64,000 nucleotides of DNA. Origin: Sphingobacterium litopenaei (GTDB lineage Bacteria; Bacteroidota; Bacteroidia; Sphingobacteriales; Sphingobacteriaceae). Below, in pieces: positions 18,137 through 27,588 of this stretch. The translations under genes were made by a program, and so were the position numbers. The stretch is from positions 62,001 through 126,000 of the forward strand of contig NZ_JACOIJ010000002.1 of assembly GCF_014692495.1 (NCBI RefSeq), read 5' to 3'. How positions within the stretch are numbered: the first letter of the stretch is position 1; the number at the start of each line of letters is the position of its first letter. A model generated the notes under the pieces. The model made no database searches, was not told the DNA's origin, and saw only the letters and a list, made by a program, of their open reading frames with translations.

Positions 18137-19936
18137 ATGAAAACGATATTAAATATTAATAGTTTTTTATTTGGACTGGTGATGCTTTTCATAGCATCAT
18201 CCTGTTCAAAAGAAAATGAATTGTCCCGCGAATACCAAGATGTTAAAATCGTCGGTGTAAAAGTGGATAATCAATTGTATACGCCGACTTATTCTGAAGA
18301 CCAAACGGTAGTAACACTTCCGGCAGGTCGTGATCTTTCGAATGTGAAAGTGGAATTGTTGGTGGTGAATGGCTCAGTAACCGATTTTGAGAACAACAAA
18401 GAATACGATGTACGCAAACCTATCAATGTATCTCTGGAAGGTCTTAATGGAAAAAATGCAAATACAACATTGAAAATTGTATCGGCTCCATTGTTATCTA
18501 CTTTTATTATTGAAGGATTAAACATTCCAGCTTCTGACATTCATTCCAGTAGCAATTCCTTAATCGTTCAAGTACCTCAAGGTACAAACTTGAAAAACTT
18601 GAAAGTAACGATGGAATTCTTGAACGGTACATTATTAGATTTCGTTTCTGGTCAGGCCAAAGATTATACGAATCCAACGTCTTTTCAAGTAAAAGGCGTA
18701 GATGAAGCTACGGTATATCCTTTCGAATTTATTATTACTACGGAAATTGTAGGACCAGCAACGATCAAAAGTTTAACGATTAATGGTGTTACGACTGATT
18801 CTGTACAGATATCGACAGGAAATGTGGTTACTCCTTTTGTGCCATCGTTGGTAGATTTCTCAAAATCAAATGTGACGATTGAAGCTGGTTTCGGTAATAA
18901 AATCGAAGCGGGTTTCACAGGTACAAATCTGAACTTATTATCTGGTGCTAACAAAGTAAAAATCACGGGTTCTGATGGTGTAGAAAGAGAATTTACAATA
19001 GCAGTACCTAAATTATCATTGAAACCATTATTTACAAAAGCATACAGTGCATTTGGCTTCCCTGATAATGATTTGGTAGGTGTTGCGTTCAGTGGTAATA
19101 ATATTGTGGTTTCAAATTACTCAGCTACTGCACCAACTGTGGTAGGTCCTAACTACTATAACTTCTCTGGGCAACATGTTGGAACTTTGGATAAAGCAGA
19201 TATCAAAGCTGTACACAGTTTCAGAAAAATTGCGTCGGATTCAAAAGGCAAATTATTATTAGTAGATTTAGGTATCAACGATGCGACTCATGTCGTATAT
19301 AAATGGGATAATCTAACTTCTAAACCAGTTCCATATTTCAGCTATTCGAAAACAAGTCTTGGATTTAGCTATGTGCCACGCTCTTCGGGTATTAGTATTT
19401 CGGGAAGTTTGGATGGAGATGCAACTATCACCATCGGTATGGCACAAAAAACAGATCTTTTGGTATGGACTGTTAAAAATGGCGTATTAAACCCTACTCC
19501 TCAGAAATTAACTTTACCTATTACAAATTTAGGTTACTATTGGGCAGCAGAGCCGCTTCCTAATGGACAGCCAGGATATGTAGTAGCAGCAGTAGGTAAT
19601 ACATTCTCTGGTATTATTTCGACAAACAATCTTTTGGCGGAGAATTTTAAATTATCTGGAATTTCTACCTCTGATTGTAAGGTTATTGCTTATGAAGGCA
19701 GAACTTACTTAGCGTACACTGCATATGTTTCAGGTAGAGGTGCGGTATTACGTATCTGTGATATTACTAGTGGCGAAGTAGCTGGCTTCTCTACTCCGAT
19801 TTTAGACGATTTGATTCCTTCTACCAATCCAAATGGAAACTTAACAATGGACGTAGATATGACAGTTTACAATGGTAAATTATATGCTGTATTCTCTTGT
19901 ACTAACATTGGAATGCGATTGTATCAATTAAATTAA
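18137..19936 (+). CDS. DUF5018-like surface lipoprotein in SusE position
   Basis: A 599-residue lipoprotein (lipobox S-S-C at residue 23) follows SusD by 16 bp, the usual place for a SusE/F-like accessory glycan-binding protein. The first ~290 residues hold about three immunoglobulin-like repeats of the DUF5018 kind, each with a pattern like V-x-V-P-x-G-x-x-L-x-N-L-K-V. The C-terminal ~300 residues look like a beta-propeller or DUF4623-type domain. A sugar-binding role is inferred from position. A strong terminator follows, closing the whole + strand locus. Confidence 0.75.
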   Translation: MKTILNINSFLFGLVMLFIASSCSKENELSREYQDVKIVGVKVDNQLYTPTYSEDQTVVTLPAGRDLSNVKVELLVVNGSVTDFENNKEYDVRKPINVSLEGLNGKNANTTLKIVSAPLLSTFIIEGLNIPASDIHSSSNSLIVQVPQGTNLKNLKVTMEFLNGTLLDFVSGQAKDYTNPTSFQVKGVDEATVYPFEFIITTEIVGPATIKSLTINGVTTDSVQISTGNVVTPFVPSLVDFSKSNVTIEAGFGNKIEAGFTGTNLNLLSGANKVKITGSDGVEREFTIAVPKLSLKPLFTKAYSAFGFPDNDLVGVAFSGNNIVVSNYSATAPTVVGPNYYNFSGQHVGTLDKADIKAVHSFRKIASDSKGKLLLVDLGINDATHVVYKWDNLTSKPVPYFSYSKTSLGFSYVPRSSGISISGSLDGDATITIGMAQKTDLLVWTVKNGVLNPTPQKLTLPITNLGYYWAAEPLPNGQPGYVVAAVGNTFSGIISTNNLLAENFKLSGISTSDCKVIAYEGRTYLAYTAYVSGRGAVLRICDITSGEVAGFSTPILDDLIPSTNPNGNLTMDVDMTVYNGKLYAVFSCTNIGMRLYQLN

Positions 19937-19954
19937 CATTCATACTCCAAACAG

Positions 19955-19982
19955 AAAAAGCCACTTTGAAAAGTGGCTTTTT
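19955..19982. terminator. Bidirectional intrinsic terminator
   Basis: A 12-bp perfect stem (19955-19966 with 19971-19982, loop TGAA) has A residues on one side and T residues on the other. It sits between the convergent lipoprotein gene and pth, so it can end both transcripts. Confidence 0.85.
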
Positions 19983-20001
19983 CTATATTTTAAAAAAAAT
20001 C

Positions 20002-20565
20002 TTATTTCGTATTCAAATTTGTCATTGTCAAGTTGATGCCAATGCTAACAAATGAATGCACCATTTTGACACTGTGTTCAATTAATGCAGGTAATTCTTT
20101 TTGTTCTTCTTTGTCAAAGGGTCCTAATACATAGTCTACTTGTCTGCCTTTAGGATAATTATCACCGATGCCAAAACGAAGTCTAGGGTAATTTTGTCCT
20201 CCACACAAAGCTTCAATGGATTTTAATCCATTATGCCCTGCCGCAGAACCTTTTGGTTTGATGCGCAGTGATCCAAATGGAATAGCGAGATCATCAACAA
20301 TAACCAATATATTATCTATAGGAACTTTCAATTGTTGCATCCAATAATTGACGGCCTTGCCACTTAAGTTCATATAGGTGGTTGGTTTTATGACGTAGAC
20401 ATTATGCCCGCGCATTTTGAATTCTGTATAGTAGGCATGTTTCAGAAGAGACCAAGTAGTGCCAGCTTGTTTAGCTAGTTCATCTGCCACCATAAACCCT
20501 ATATTATGCCTTGTGTCAGCATATTCACTGCCTATATTTCCAAGACCAACGATCAAAAAATTCAT
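20002..20565 (-). CDS. pth: Peptidyl-tRNA hydrolase
   Basis: This 187-residue enzyme cleaves peptidyl-tRNA released from stalled ribosomes, recycling tRNA in the cytoplasm. Key residues of the Pth family are visible: Asn in GLGNIG (~10), catalytic His in RHNIGF (~20), Asp in VVDDLAIPFG (~92) and Asn in GHNGLKS (~113). Its length is normal. It follows rplY, as in many bacteria, but a terminator and its own -7 element lie between the two, so it is probably transcribed separately. Confidence 0.96.
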   Translation of the reverse strand: MNFLIVGLGNIGSEYADTRHNIGFMVADELAKQAGTTWSLLKHAYYTEFKMRGHNVYVIKPTTYMNLSGKAVNYWMQQLKVPIDNILVIVDDLAIPFGSLRIKPKGSAAGHNGLKSIEALCGGQNYPRLRFGIGDNYPKGRQVDYVLGPFDKEEQKELPALIEHSVKMVHSFVSIGINLTMTNLNTK

Positions 20566-20569
20566 GCTA

Positions 20570-20597
20570 CAAAGGTAAAAAATGATTTTATATGCAA
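20570..20597 (-). promoter_or_regulatory. pth promoter, very short leader
   Basis: On the - strand TACCTTTG (20570-20577) matches the Bacteroidota -7 consensus TAnnTTTG, with a TTG at 20595-20597 about 17 nt upstream. The motif ends 4 bp before the pth ATG, so transcription should begin at or within a few bases of the start codon. Confidence 0.55.
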
Positions 20598-20600
20598 CGA

Positions 20601-20629
20601 AAAAAGGGCATCGATATTTCGATGCCCTT
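20601..20629 (-). terminator. rplY terminator
   Basis: An 11-bp stem (20604-20614 with 20619-20629, loop TATT) is followed on the - strand by five T residues. It lies 22 bp after the rplY stop. Confidence 0.85.
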
Positions 20630-20651
20630 CATTTTTGCGACGAAGCAAAAA

Positions 20652-21251
20652 TTATTTTTTCTTACCGCCTTTAGCAGCTTTAGCAGCTTCTTGCTCTGCT
20701 TGACGTAATGCACGTGACATGATTACTGATACGATAGTATCGTCAGCGTTGTTTAATACTTTTGCGTTCTCTAATTGAACTTGAGCTACGCGGAAAGATT
20801 TACCAACCTCTAAAGATTCCATAGGAACTTCGATAACTTGAGGAATGTTTGTAGGTAATGCTTTAACGCGTAATTTACGTAATTTTTGAACTAATTTACC
20901 ACCCATTTTAACACCTGGAGAAGTACCAGTTAATTGAATAGGGATATTTAATGATACTTCTTTATCATCAAATAACTCTAAAAAGTCAATATGAGTAACT
21001 AAATCAGTTAATGGATGGAATTGAGCGTCTTGAACGATAGCTTTTACAGTTTTTCCTTCGATGTTTAATTCTACGAATACTACATCTGGAGTGTAAAGAA
21101 CTGGTTTCAAATCAGCTGCGGATACAGATAGGTGAGTTTGAGTAGTACCACCGTAAAGAACTGCAGGAACTTGTCCTTGGTAACGCAATTCTTTTGCATC
21201 TCTTTTCCCTACGTTCTGTCTTACAGAACCGCTAATAGCAATTGATTTCAT
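20652..21251 (-). CDS. rplY: 50S ribosomal protein L25/CTC
   Basis: This 199-residue protein binds 5S rRNA in the large ribosomal subunit. Residues ~1-95 are the L25 domain (GQVPAVLYGG, then the TDLVTHIDFLELF block), and ~100-185 are the TL5/CTC C-terminal domain. It ends in a lysine/alanine-rich tail (A-A-K-G-G-K-K-K). Bacteroidota normally have this long two-domain form. In relatives it usually lies directly after prs; here a + strand sugar cassette lies between them. Confidence 0.95.
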   Translation of the reverse strand: MKSIAISGSVRQNVGKRDAKELRYQGQVPAVLYGGTTQTHLSVSAADLKPVLYTPDVVFVELNIEGKTVKAIVQDAQFHPLTDLVTHIDFLELFDDKEVSLNIPIQLTGTSPGVKMGGKLVQKLRKLRVKALPTNIPQVIEVPMESLEVGKSFRVAQVQLENAKVLNNADDTIVSVIMSRALRQAEQEAAKAAKGGKKK

Positions 21252-21276
21252 TTTGATAATTTTAAAAATTGAGTTG

Positions 21277-21306
21277 CAAAGATAAAGAATAATTCTTTCA
21301 TTTCAA
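21277..21306 (-). promoter_or_regulatory. rplY promoter
   Basis: On the - strand TATCTTTG (21277-21284) fits TAnnTTTG, and a CTTG-type -33 element at 21304-21306 is 19 nt upstream. Predicted transcription starts about 20 nt before the rplY ATG. Confidence 0.65.
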
Positions 21307-21485
21307 GGTCTTATTTTACTAATTTATCTATTAGGGAACTATATAAGTTCTTGACTTCTATTATTTACCAAAATTTGCTAACCCCAGAGCTGACTTGATT
21401 AAAATTTTTAGTAAAGTTTTTGTTATACCATAATTTTTTTTCGTTTGTTCATTTTGTTTGATTATTTTTGAGTATAACCTACTTT

Positions 21486-22736
21486 ATGAGTTTACTAGAA
21501 GATTTGTTAGAAGAAGTTCGGGCAGCAAAGACAACGATAACACGAAAATCAGCTTTAAATAAAGTGAAGCTGATGAGGACGTTATTCGACAAGGAAATGT
21601 TGACGTTGGGCGATCTTGTTCAAGACATGGGATTGAGTTTTCCTACAATGAATAGTCTGGTCTTAGATTTGCATCAGCGTAAAATGCTTGTGCCTAAGGA
21701 TAAGGGAGAATCTATTGGGGGAAGAAAACCAGTTCTGTATCAAATCAATGATGGTATATTCAATGTATTGTGTGTGGAAATAGAGCGATTTGCAGTGCGC
21801 ATGGTCGTGATGGACAACAATAATAATGTGTTGTTCGAGCCGAAGTCTTATCCATTTGAAATAAGTACACAAGAAAGCGATATTGAGGATTTGGTTCAAG
21901 TTATACTCCAATATTTTGAAGATAGACATATTGAAGAACAAAACATTTCGGCAATAGGATTGAGTATGCCAGGCCTCATCAATTTTAAAATCGGAACTAA
22001 CCAAACATTTTACAGTAACAATTCCTTTAATATCTCAGACTATTTAAAACAAAAATTTGGGAAGCACGTTGCGATGGTGAACGATGTGAAAGGCGCGGCC
22101 ATCAGTGAATTGGCTTATGGTGCAGCACAGGATAAAGAAAACGTATTGGTCATCCTAATGGATTGGGGAATAGGATTAGGAATTATTATCGATGGAAAAG
22201 TCTACATGGGTAACGAGGGCTTTTCGGGAGAAATGGGACATATGGTCTTTGTAGATGAGGGAGAATTATGTTATTGTGGAAAAAGAGGTTGTCTCGAAAC
22301 TATCGCTTCCGGAGTGTATTTGGTTAATCAGGCTCGCGCTGATATTGAAAAGGGTGTTCCGACCTTATTAAAAAACCTAAAAAATCTTGCTGATCTTCAA
22401 CCTCAACATATTATTCAAGTAGCAAATCAAGGTGATCAATATGCGATTGATTTAATTGCCAGCTTGGGGAATAATTTAGGAAAAGCGATTTCGTTACTTA
22501 TACAGATTCTAAATCCTGAAGCGGTAGTGTTAAGTGGAAAATTTGCTAAAGCGGGATCTTTAATTACGATTCCAATTCAACAGAGTCTAAATAAATATAC
22601 AATGAATGCCATTCGACAAAAATGTGAGATACAATTGTCTTCATTGGATGACAATGGCTATGCACAAGGGCTAGTGCGATACACAGTAGAAGATTATTTT
22701 AAAAATAATCTGGTTACTTTAAATATGAATAACTAA
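21486..22736 (+). CDS. ROK family transcriptional regulator (second copy)
   Basis: This 416-residue regulator has an N-terminal winged HTH (~15-80) and a ROK domain with GEMGHMVF and the zinc-binding CYCGKRGCLE (~265). It resembles the ROK protein at 288-1517 in layout and in the K-x-x-L-M-R-T-L-F-type HTH start. The ATG at 21486 is preferred over a TTG 18 bp upstream. It is the first gene of the cassette with the Gfo/Idh and DUF1080 genes (29- and 8-bp gaps), which it probably controls along with itself. Unlike the first copy it is co-directional with its likely targets. Confidence 0.85.
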   Translation: MSLLEDLLEEVRAAKTTITRKSALNKVKLMRTLFDKEMLTLGDLVQDMGLSFPTMNSLVLDLHQRKMLVPKDKGESIGGRKPVLYQINDGIFNVLCVEIERFAVRMVVMDNNNNVLFEPKSYPFEISTQESDIEDLVQVILQYFEDRHIEEQNISAIGLSMPGLINFKIGTNQTFYSNNSFNISDYLKQKFGKHVAMVNDVKGAAISELAYGAAQDKENVLVILMDWGIGLGIIIDGKVYMGNEGFSGEMGHMVFVDEGELCYCGKRGCLETIASGVYLVNQARADIEKGVPTLLKNLKNLADLQPQHIIQVANQGDQYAIDLIASLGNNLGKAISLLIQILNPEAVVLSGKFAKAGSLITIPIQQSLNKYTMNAIRQKCEIQLSSLDDNGYAQGLVRYTVEDYFKNNLVTLNMNN

Positions 22737-22765
22737 CTCATTTTATACAATTAATTATATACGAT

Positions 22766-24031
22766 ATGGACAAACAAAATTCTTCAAGACGTGATTTTAT
22801 CAAAAAATCATTGATTGGAGCTGCTGCCTTTACTATCGTCCCAAGATTTGTTTTGGGTAAAGGGTATTTGGCTCCTTCCGATCATCTTACTAAAGGAGTG
22901 ATAGGGGTAGGATCAATGGGAAGAGGTCACTTTGGGTATGCAGGTACTAAAACTGTAGCCATTTGTGATGTAGATACTAGGCATTTGGCGCTGGCTCAAA
23001 ATGCACTAGGAGGCGGTATTAAAGAGCATCATGATTTTAGAGATTTGATCCACAATCCAGAAGTAGATATTGTCCATATCGCGACACCTCCACACTGGCA
23101 TGGATTGATGGCTCTTGAAGCGGCACGATCAGGAAAGGATATTTGGTGTGAAAAACCAATGACACGTACCATTGGTGAGGGTAAAAAAGTCAAAGAAGCT
23201 ATTGCACAACATGGTAATATCTTTCGTTTGAATACATGGTTCCGCTTTGATGCCAACTTCTACGGTATGAATGTGCCTGTGAAGAAAATCAAAAAAGTAG
23301 TGGATACAGGAATGTTGGGTTGGCCGTTAAAAGTAACGATCAGCAAGCATACAGGTTTCGATTGGAAATTCTATTGGGTAGGAAAAGAAAATCTTCCAGT
23401 AGAACAAGCACCGAAAGAATTGGATTACGATATGTGGTTAGGGCCTGCACCTTATAAACCATACAGCACGCACCGAGTGCATACTACTTTCCGCGGTTAT
23501 TGGGATTATGATGGCGGTGGTCTAGGAGATATGGGACAGCATTATTTAGACCCTGTTCAATACTTCTTGGGTAAAGACAGCGAAAGTCCTATCAAAATAG
23601 AGGTTGATGCTCCTCAACAGCATTCGGATGCGGTGGGTACTTGGCGTAAGATTACCTATACTTATGCGGATGGCTGTCAAATTATATTAGATGGTGAAGG
23701 AACAGAAGTGGGTAAAGCCTATATCGAAGGACCCAAAGGAAAATTATACCGAGGTTTCAAATCTGACATTCCAGATTTAGAACGTAAGCTGGCACAATAT
23801 CCAGATCCTGCTCCTCAAATGACAGATTTTGTAGAAGCTGTGCGCACACGTCAAAAATTTGCATTGAACGAAGAAAATGGGTATTACTCCTGTACGTTGG
23901 TGAATTTGGGGTTAGCGGCTTTACGTTTGAATAGAACCTTACATTTCGACTCGGACAAGCAAGAGTTTGTAAATGATGAAGCAGCAAACAGATTGATTAA
24001 TCAGCCAATGAGAGGTCCTTGGACAATGTAA
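22766..24031 (+). CDS. Tat-exported Gfo/Idh/MocA family oxidoreductase
   Basis: This is a 421-residue NAD(P)-dependent sugar oxidoreductase. The N-terminus has a twin-arginine signal (SRRDFIKK followed by a hydrophobic stretch), so it should be exported folded with its cofactor. The Rossmann motif GVIGVGSMGRGH is at ~44-55, and CEKPMTRT at ~130 holds the family's EKP motif with the active Lys. The downstream GGGxGDMGQHYLDP block supplies Asp and His near the active site. Exported Gfo/Idh enzymes in Bacteroidota often oxidise C3 of glycosides, and the neighbouring DUF1080 domains fit the next step. Confidence 0.87.
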   Translation: MDKQNSSRRDFIKKSLIGAAAFTIVPRFVLGKGYLAPSDHLTKGVIGVGSMGRGHFGYAGTKTVAICDVDTRHLALAQNALGGGIKEHHDFRDLIHNPEVDIVHIATPPHWHGLMALEAARSGKDIWCEKPMTRTIGEGKKVKEAIAQHGNIFRLNTWFRFDANFYGMNVPVKKIKKVVDTGMLGWPLKVTISKHTGFDWKFYWVGKENLPVEQAPKELDYDMWLGPAPYKPYSTHRVHTTFRGYWDYDGGGLGDMGQHYLDPVQYFLGKDSESPIKIEVDAPQQHSDAVGTWRKITYTYADGCQIILDGEGTEVGKAYIEGPKGKLYRGFKSDIPDLERKLAQYPDPAPQMTDFVEAVRTRQKFALNEENGYYSCTLVNLGLAALRLNRTLHFDSDKQEFVNDEAANRLINQPMRGPWTM

Positions 24032-24039
24032 TTTTACCT

Positions 24040-27000
24040 ATGAAAAAGATTTTTAATACTATATCGATATTATTGCTGTTGCAAACAGCATCTTATGCCC
24101 AACAGCCTGCTGGGCGTACAACAGAAACCAAAATTGCGGATGTATTGGCTCAACAGCCTGCCGAAGAGAAAAACAAATTCCTTTTGGCAATGGGTGAGTT
24201 GGAAAACTTTTCTTCCGAAGATGTAGCACAGTTATTACTTAAACTACGTTCTCAGGGACAAGACAATGCTACAGTTGAATACGCAACAAATTCATATGCA
24301 TTGTATGTCATGCAGCCAGGTAAAGAAGCCGCTCGTGAGAAATATGCTAAAGGAATTTTGGCTGCATTGGACAAATTGAAAGATAATAACAATAAAGGCT
24401 ATGCGCTGGAATTGTTGAAATTTTGCGGAAAGAATGAGGCTGTTGAAAAAGTTTCTACTTTCTTGACAGATGAATATTTAGCTGAAAAGGCGGCTCGTGT
24501 ATTAAGTGCTATCCATACCAAAGAATCTGCTGCCGCTTTGAATAAAGCTTTAGCGGGGAATGTCACTGAAAAAACAGCTACGGCTATAATTGGCGCATTG
24601 GGCGAATTGAAAAATACGGATGCAGAAGACCGTATTTTAGAATTATTGAAAACATACCAATCGGATAATTTTCAATATAATGCTTATGCAGCATTGAGCA
24701 AATTAGGTACTTCTAAGTCGTACGATGTACTATATGCTAGAGCAAAAGCAAATGATTTGGCTTTTGACCGCACAAATGTTTCCGCTTTGTTGTTAGAATA
24801 CGCAAACAATTTAGCGAAGAATGGCGATACTAAATTAGCGCAAAACATTGCTTCCAGAGTGTATAATGAAGCTTCTGCTGACAAAGCTATTGGAGCTAAG
24901 GTAGCAGCGTTAGAGTTATTAGCTCGTGTAGATGCGAAAGGGCAGCGCAAAAACTTGTTGGCTTTAACTAAGGATGAAAATCCGATTTTAAGAAATGTTG
25001 CTTTAGGTTTGTTAAGCTCGAATGTAACAGCTTTAGAAATGAAGAATATTACTTCTTCCTTGGTGAAATTAAATCCAGAAGCACAAGAAAGCGTGTTAAA
25101 TTTCTTGAAAACAAATGACGCTACCGCTTCGGTTAAAGTTTTAGAGAAAAGTTTGGCTAAGATAAAAGGGGAAGATTCACGTATTGCCGCATACAATACA
25201 TTATCTACTTTGACTAAAGGCAACAATACCGAATTTGTTATAAAGCAGATTTCTTCTGCTTCAGAGAAAGAATTGGCTGTGCTGAAAACATTATTGTTAA
25301 CAGCTAATGACGCGAAAACTATCGATGTGGTTAATGCTTCACTGGCTTCAGCGGATGAAAAAACACAATTAGCTTTATTAGATGTATTAGCCAAACGCTC
25401 GAATGTCCAATCTTCTTCTGAAATATTCAAGTTAATAAATACTTCGAATGGCGCAGTAAGAAGTGCCGCTTTTGCCGCTTTGCCAAATGTGGTGAATGAT
25501 AGCGATTTCAATACTGTAGCCGAACTATTGGGAGAAGCAGATGAGAAAGAGGTAAAATTAGTACAAGAAGCTGCGATTGTTGCTTTGCAAAATAACGCTG
25601 ACAAGCAAAATATCGTTAAGAAATTAGCTGCTAATATTTCACGTTCATTAGCACCTTCATCAGCACGCTATTTCCCAATTTTTGCGGGAGAAGGAAGTGC
25701 TGAAGCATTGCAAACCGTTAAGAATTATATTGGAACAGATAATCCTCTTCGTGTTGCAGCCATCAACTCACTAGCAAATTGGTCAAATCCTTCTTCTTTG
25801 GAAACCTTGACGACACTATTGCGTCAAGAAAAAGATGCTTCTGTTTTCAATACGGTGTTCAATGGCTTTATCAAGCAATTGAATGCAAGTTCAGTGAATA
25901 ATGATCAAAAAACAATCTTATTGAAAGATGCTTTTGAGTTCGCACAAACTGCAAGACAAAAAAATACGGCTTTAGCAAGTCTTAAATCAACAGGTACGTA
26001 TTCTGCCTTAGCATTCGCTAGCAAATTTTTGAATGACAATGATTTGAAAGGTACGGCTACAGATGTGGTAATGAATATTGCTTCGGATAACAAATCGTTC
26101 ATTGGTACCGATGTGCGTAATTGGTTAGAATCTGCTAAAAATAATCTTTCGGGTTCTGAAAGTTCTTATTTGCGTGAAGCTATCGTCCGTCATCTGGCCG
26201 AAATGCCTAAAGGTGAGGGTTACGTTGCTTTATTCAATGGAAAGGATTTGACAGGTTGGAAAGGTTTGGTAGAAAATCCTATCAAACGCGCTAAAATGTC
26301 TGAAAAAGAATTAGCAACTAAGCAAGCGGATGCGGATAAGAAAATGCGCGAAAGTTGGTCTGTCGAGAATGGAAGTTTAGTGTTTTCAGGACATGGCGAT
26401 AATATTGCTACTGTAAAACAATATGGTGACTTTGAGCTAATATTGGATTGGAAGTTAGACAAAAATGGTAAAGAGCCCGATGCAGGGGTGTATTTGAGAG
26501 GAACACCTCAAGTACAGATTTGGGATATCTCCCGTACAAATGTAGGTGCACAAGTCGGTTCGGGTGGTCTGTATAATAACCAAAAACACGCATCAAAACC
26601 TTCTAAAGTAGCGGATAATCCGCTTGGCGAATGGAATAACTTCAAAATTCGCATGGTAGGGGAGAAAGTTTGGGTTTGGTTGAATGGTGAGTTGGTTGTA
26701 GATAATGTAACCTTAGAAAACTATTGGGATCGTAACCAATCAATTTTCCCAACAGAACAAATCGAATTACAAGCACATGGCTCGCGCGTATGGTATCGTG
26801 ATGTGTACCTAAAAGAATTGCCTCGTAAAGTAACGTGCTCTTTAAGTGAGCAAGAGAAAAAAGAAGGTTTCGAAATGCTGTTTGACGGAACAAACTTGGA
26901 TAAATGGACGGAATCTCCAGCTTACGAAATTGATGCTGAAGGCTCTTTGCGTGCAAATCCAGATGCCAAATTCGGTAAGAACATATATACCAAAGAACAA

Positions 27001-27438
27001 TATGGTGATTTTGTATACCGTTTCGAATTCAAATTAACTCCTGGGGCCAACAATGGCGTAGGTATCCGTACACCCATCGAAGGGGATGCTGCTTATTTAG
27101 GTTATGAAATTCAGGTATTGGACGACAACGCAGATGTATACAAAAATTTGCAGCCGTACCAATATCATGGTTCTGTATATGGAATCATTGCTGCTAAGCG
27201 CGGAGCTTTGAAACCTTTGGGCGAGTGGAACGAAGAAGAGATTCGTATTCAAGGTTCTAAAATTAAAGTAACATTGAATGGAAAAGTAATCGTAGACGGA
27301 GATATCAAAGAGGCTACAAAAAATGGTACAGCTGATAAGAAAGATCATCCAGGATTAAAGCAAACTCAGGGACACATTGGTTTCTTGGGACACGGTACGG
27401 AAGTGTTTTTCAGAAATATTCGTATTAAAAAATTGTAA
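24040..27438 (+). CDS. HEAT-repeat protein with two DUF1080 (3-keto-disaccharide hydrolase) domains
   Basis: This very large (1132 aa) secreted protein has a Sec signal peptide (1-21, ending S-Y-A-Q). Residues ~30-715 are alanine-rich paired helices of HEAT-like type. Two DUF1080 jelly-roll domains follow: ~722-925 (starts V-A-L-F-N-G-K-D-L-T-G-W-K) and ~943-1132 (starts M-L-F-D-G-T-N-L-D-K-W). Each has a D-A-G-V-Y-L-R-G or N-N-G-V-G-I-R-T core and an L-G-E-W-N block. DUF1080 proteins act on 3-keto-glycosides, the product expected from the upstream oxidoreductase. The ATG at 24040 starts the signal peptide, 8 bp after that gene. The HEAT part may bind the partner enzyme or cell wall. Confidence 0.85.
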   Translation: MKKIFNTISILLLLQTASYAQQPAGRTTETKIADVLAQQPAEEKNKFLLAMGELENFSSEDVAQLLLKLRSQGQDNATVEYATNSYALYVMQPGKEAAREKYAKGILAALDKLKDNNNKGYALELLKFCGKNEAVEKVSTFLTDEYLAEKAARVLSAIHTKESAAALNKALAGNVTEKTATAIIGALGELKNTDAEDRILELLKTYQSDNFQYNAYAALSKLGTSKSYDVLYARAKANDLAFDRTNVSALLLEYANNLAKNGDTKLAQNIASRVYNEASADKAIGAKVAALELLARVDAKGQRKNLLALTKDENPILRNVALGLLSSNVTALEMKNITSSLVKLNPEAQESVLNFLKTNDATASVKVLEKSLAKIKGEDSRIAAYNTLSTLTKGNNTEFVIKQISSASEKELAVLKTLLLTANDAKTIDVVNASLASADEKTQLALLDVLAKRSNVQSSSEIFKLINTSNGAVRSAAFAALPNVVNDSDFNTVAELLGEADEKEVKLVQEAAIVALQNNADKQNIVKKLAANISRSLAPSSARYFPIFAGEGSAEALQTVKNYIGTDNPLRVAAINSLANWSNPSSLETLTTLLRQEKDASVFNTVFNGFIKQLNASSVNNDQKTILLKDAFEFAQTARQKNTALASLKSTGTYSALAFASKFLNDNDLKGTATDVVMNIASDNKSFIGTDVRNWLESAKNNLSGSESSYLREAIVRHLAEMPKGEGYVALFNGKDLTGWKGLVENPIKRAKMSEKELATKQADADKKMRESWSVENGSLVFSGHGDNIATVKQYGDFELILDWKLDKNGKEPDAGVYLRGTPQVQIWDISRTNVGAQVGSGGLYNNQKHASKPSKVADNPLGEWNNFKIRMVGEKVWVWLNGELVVDNVTLENYWDRNQSIFPTEQIELQAHGSRVWYRDVYLKELPRKVTCSLSEQEKKEGFEMLFDGTNLDKWTESPAYEIDAEGSLRANPDAKFGKNIYTKEQYGDFVYRFEFKLTPGANNGVGIRTPIEGDAAYLGYEIQVLDDNADVYKNLQPYQYHGSVYGIIAAKRGALKPLGEWNEEEIRIQGSKIKVTLNGKVIVDGDIKEATKNGTADKKDHPGLKQTQGHIGFLGHGTEVFFRNIRIKKL

Positions 27439-27468
27439 TTAGTTTTATATTTTATAATTGGTTTCTTA

Positions 27469-27499
27469 GGGGTGAACAGTATGTTCATCCCTTTTTTTT
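27469..27499 (+). terminator. Terminator of the ROK-Gfo-DUF1080 cassette
   Basis: A 9-bp stem with one G-T pair (27469-27477 with 27483-27491) is followed by eight T residues, 30 bp after the DUF1080 gene. Confidence 0.85.
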
Positions 27500-27530
27500 G
27501 ACGGGAATATATAATAAAAGAGGTATAAAA

Positions 27531-27568
27531 CAAAAGCGGGATAAAATTTGCATTTTATCTCGCTTTTG
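27531..27568 (-). terminator. prs terminator
   Basis: A 16-bp stem (27531-27546 with 27553-27568, one G-T pair) is followed on the - strand by TTTTATA. It lies 20 bp after the prs stop. Confidence 0.8.
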
Positions 27569-27588
27569 TAAACAAATATCTATGGATA

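Noticed and set aside
24684-25604. A 306-codon open frame on the - strand
   Set aside because: It lies antisense inside the HEAT-repeat part of the DUF1080 gene, and its low-complexity Ser/Ala/Phe sequence mirrors the Ala/Leu/Lys codons of the real frame.
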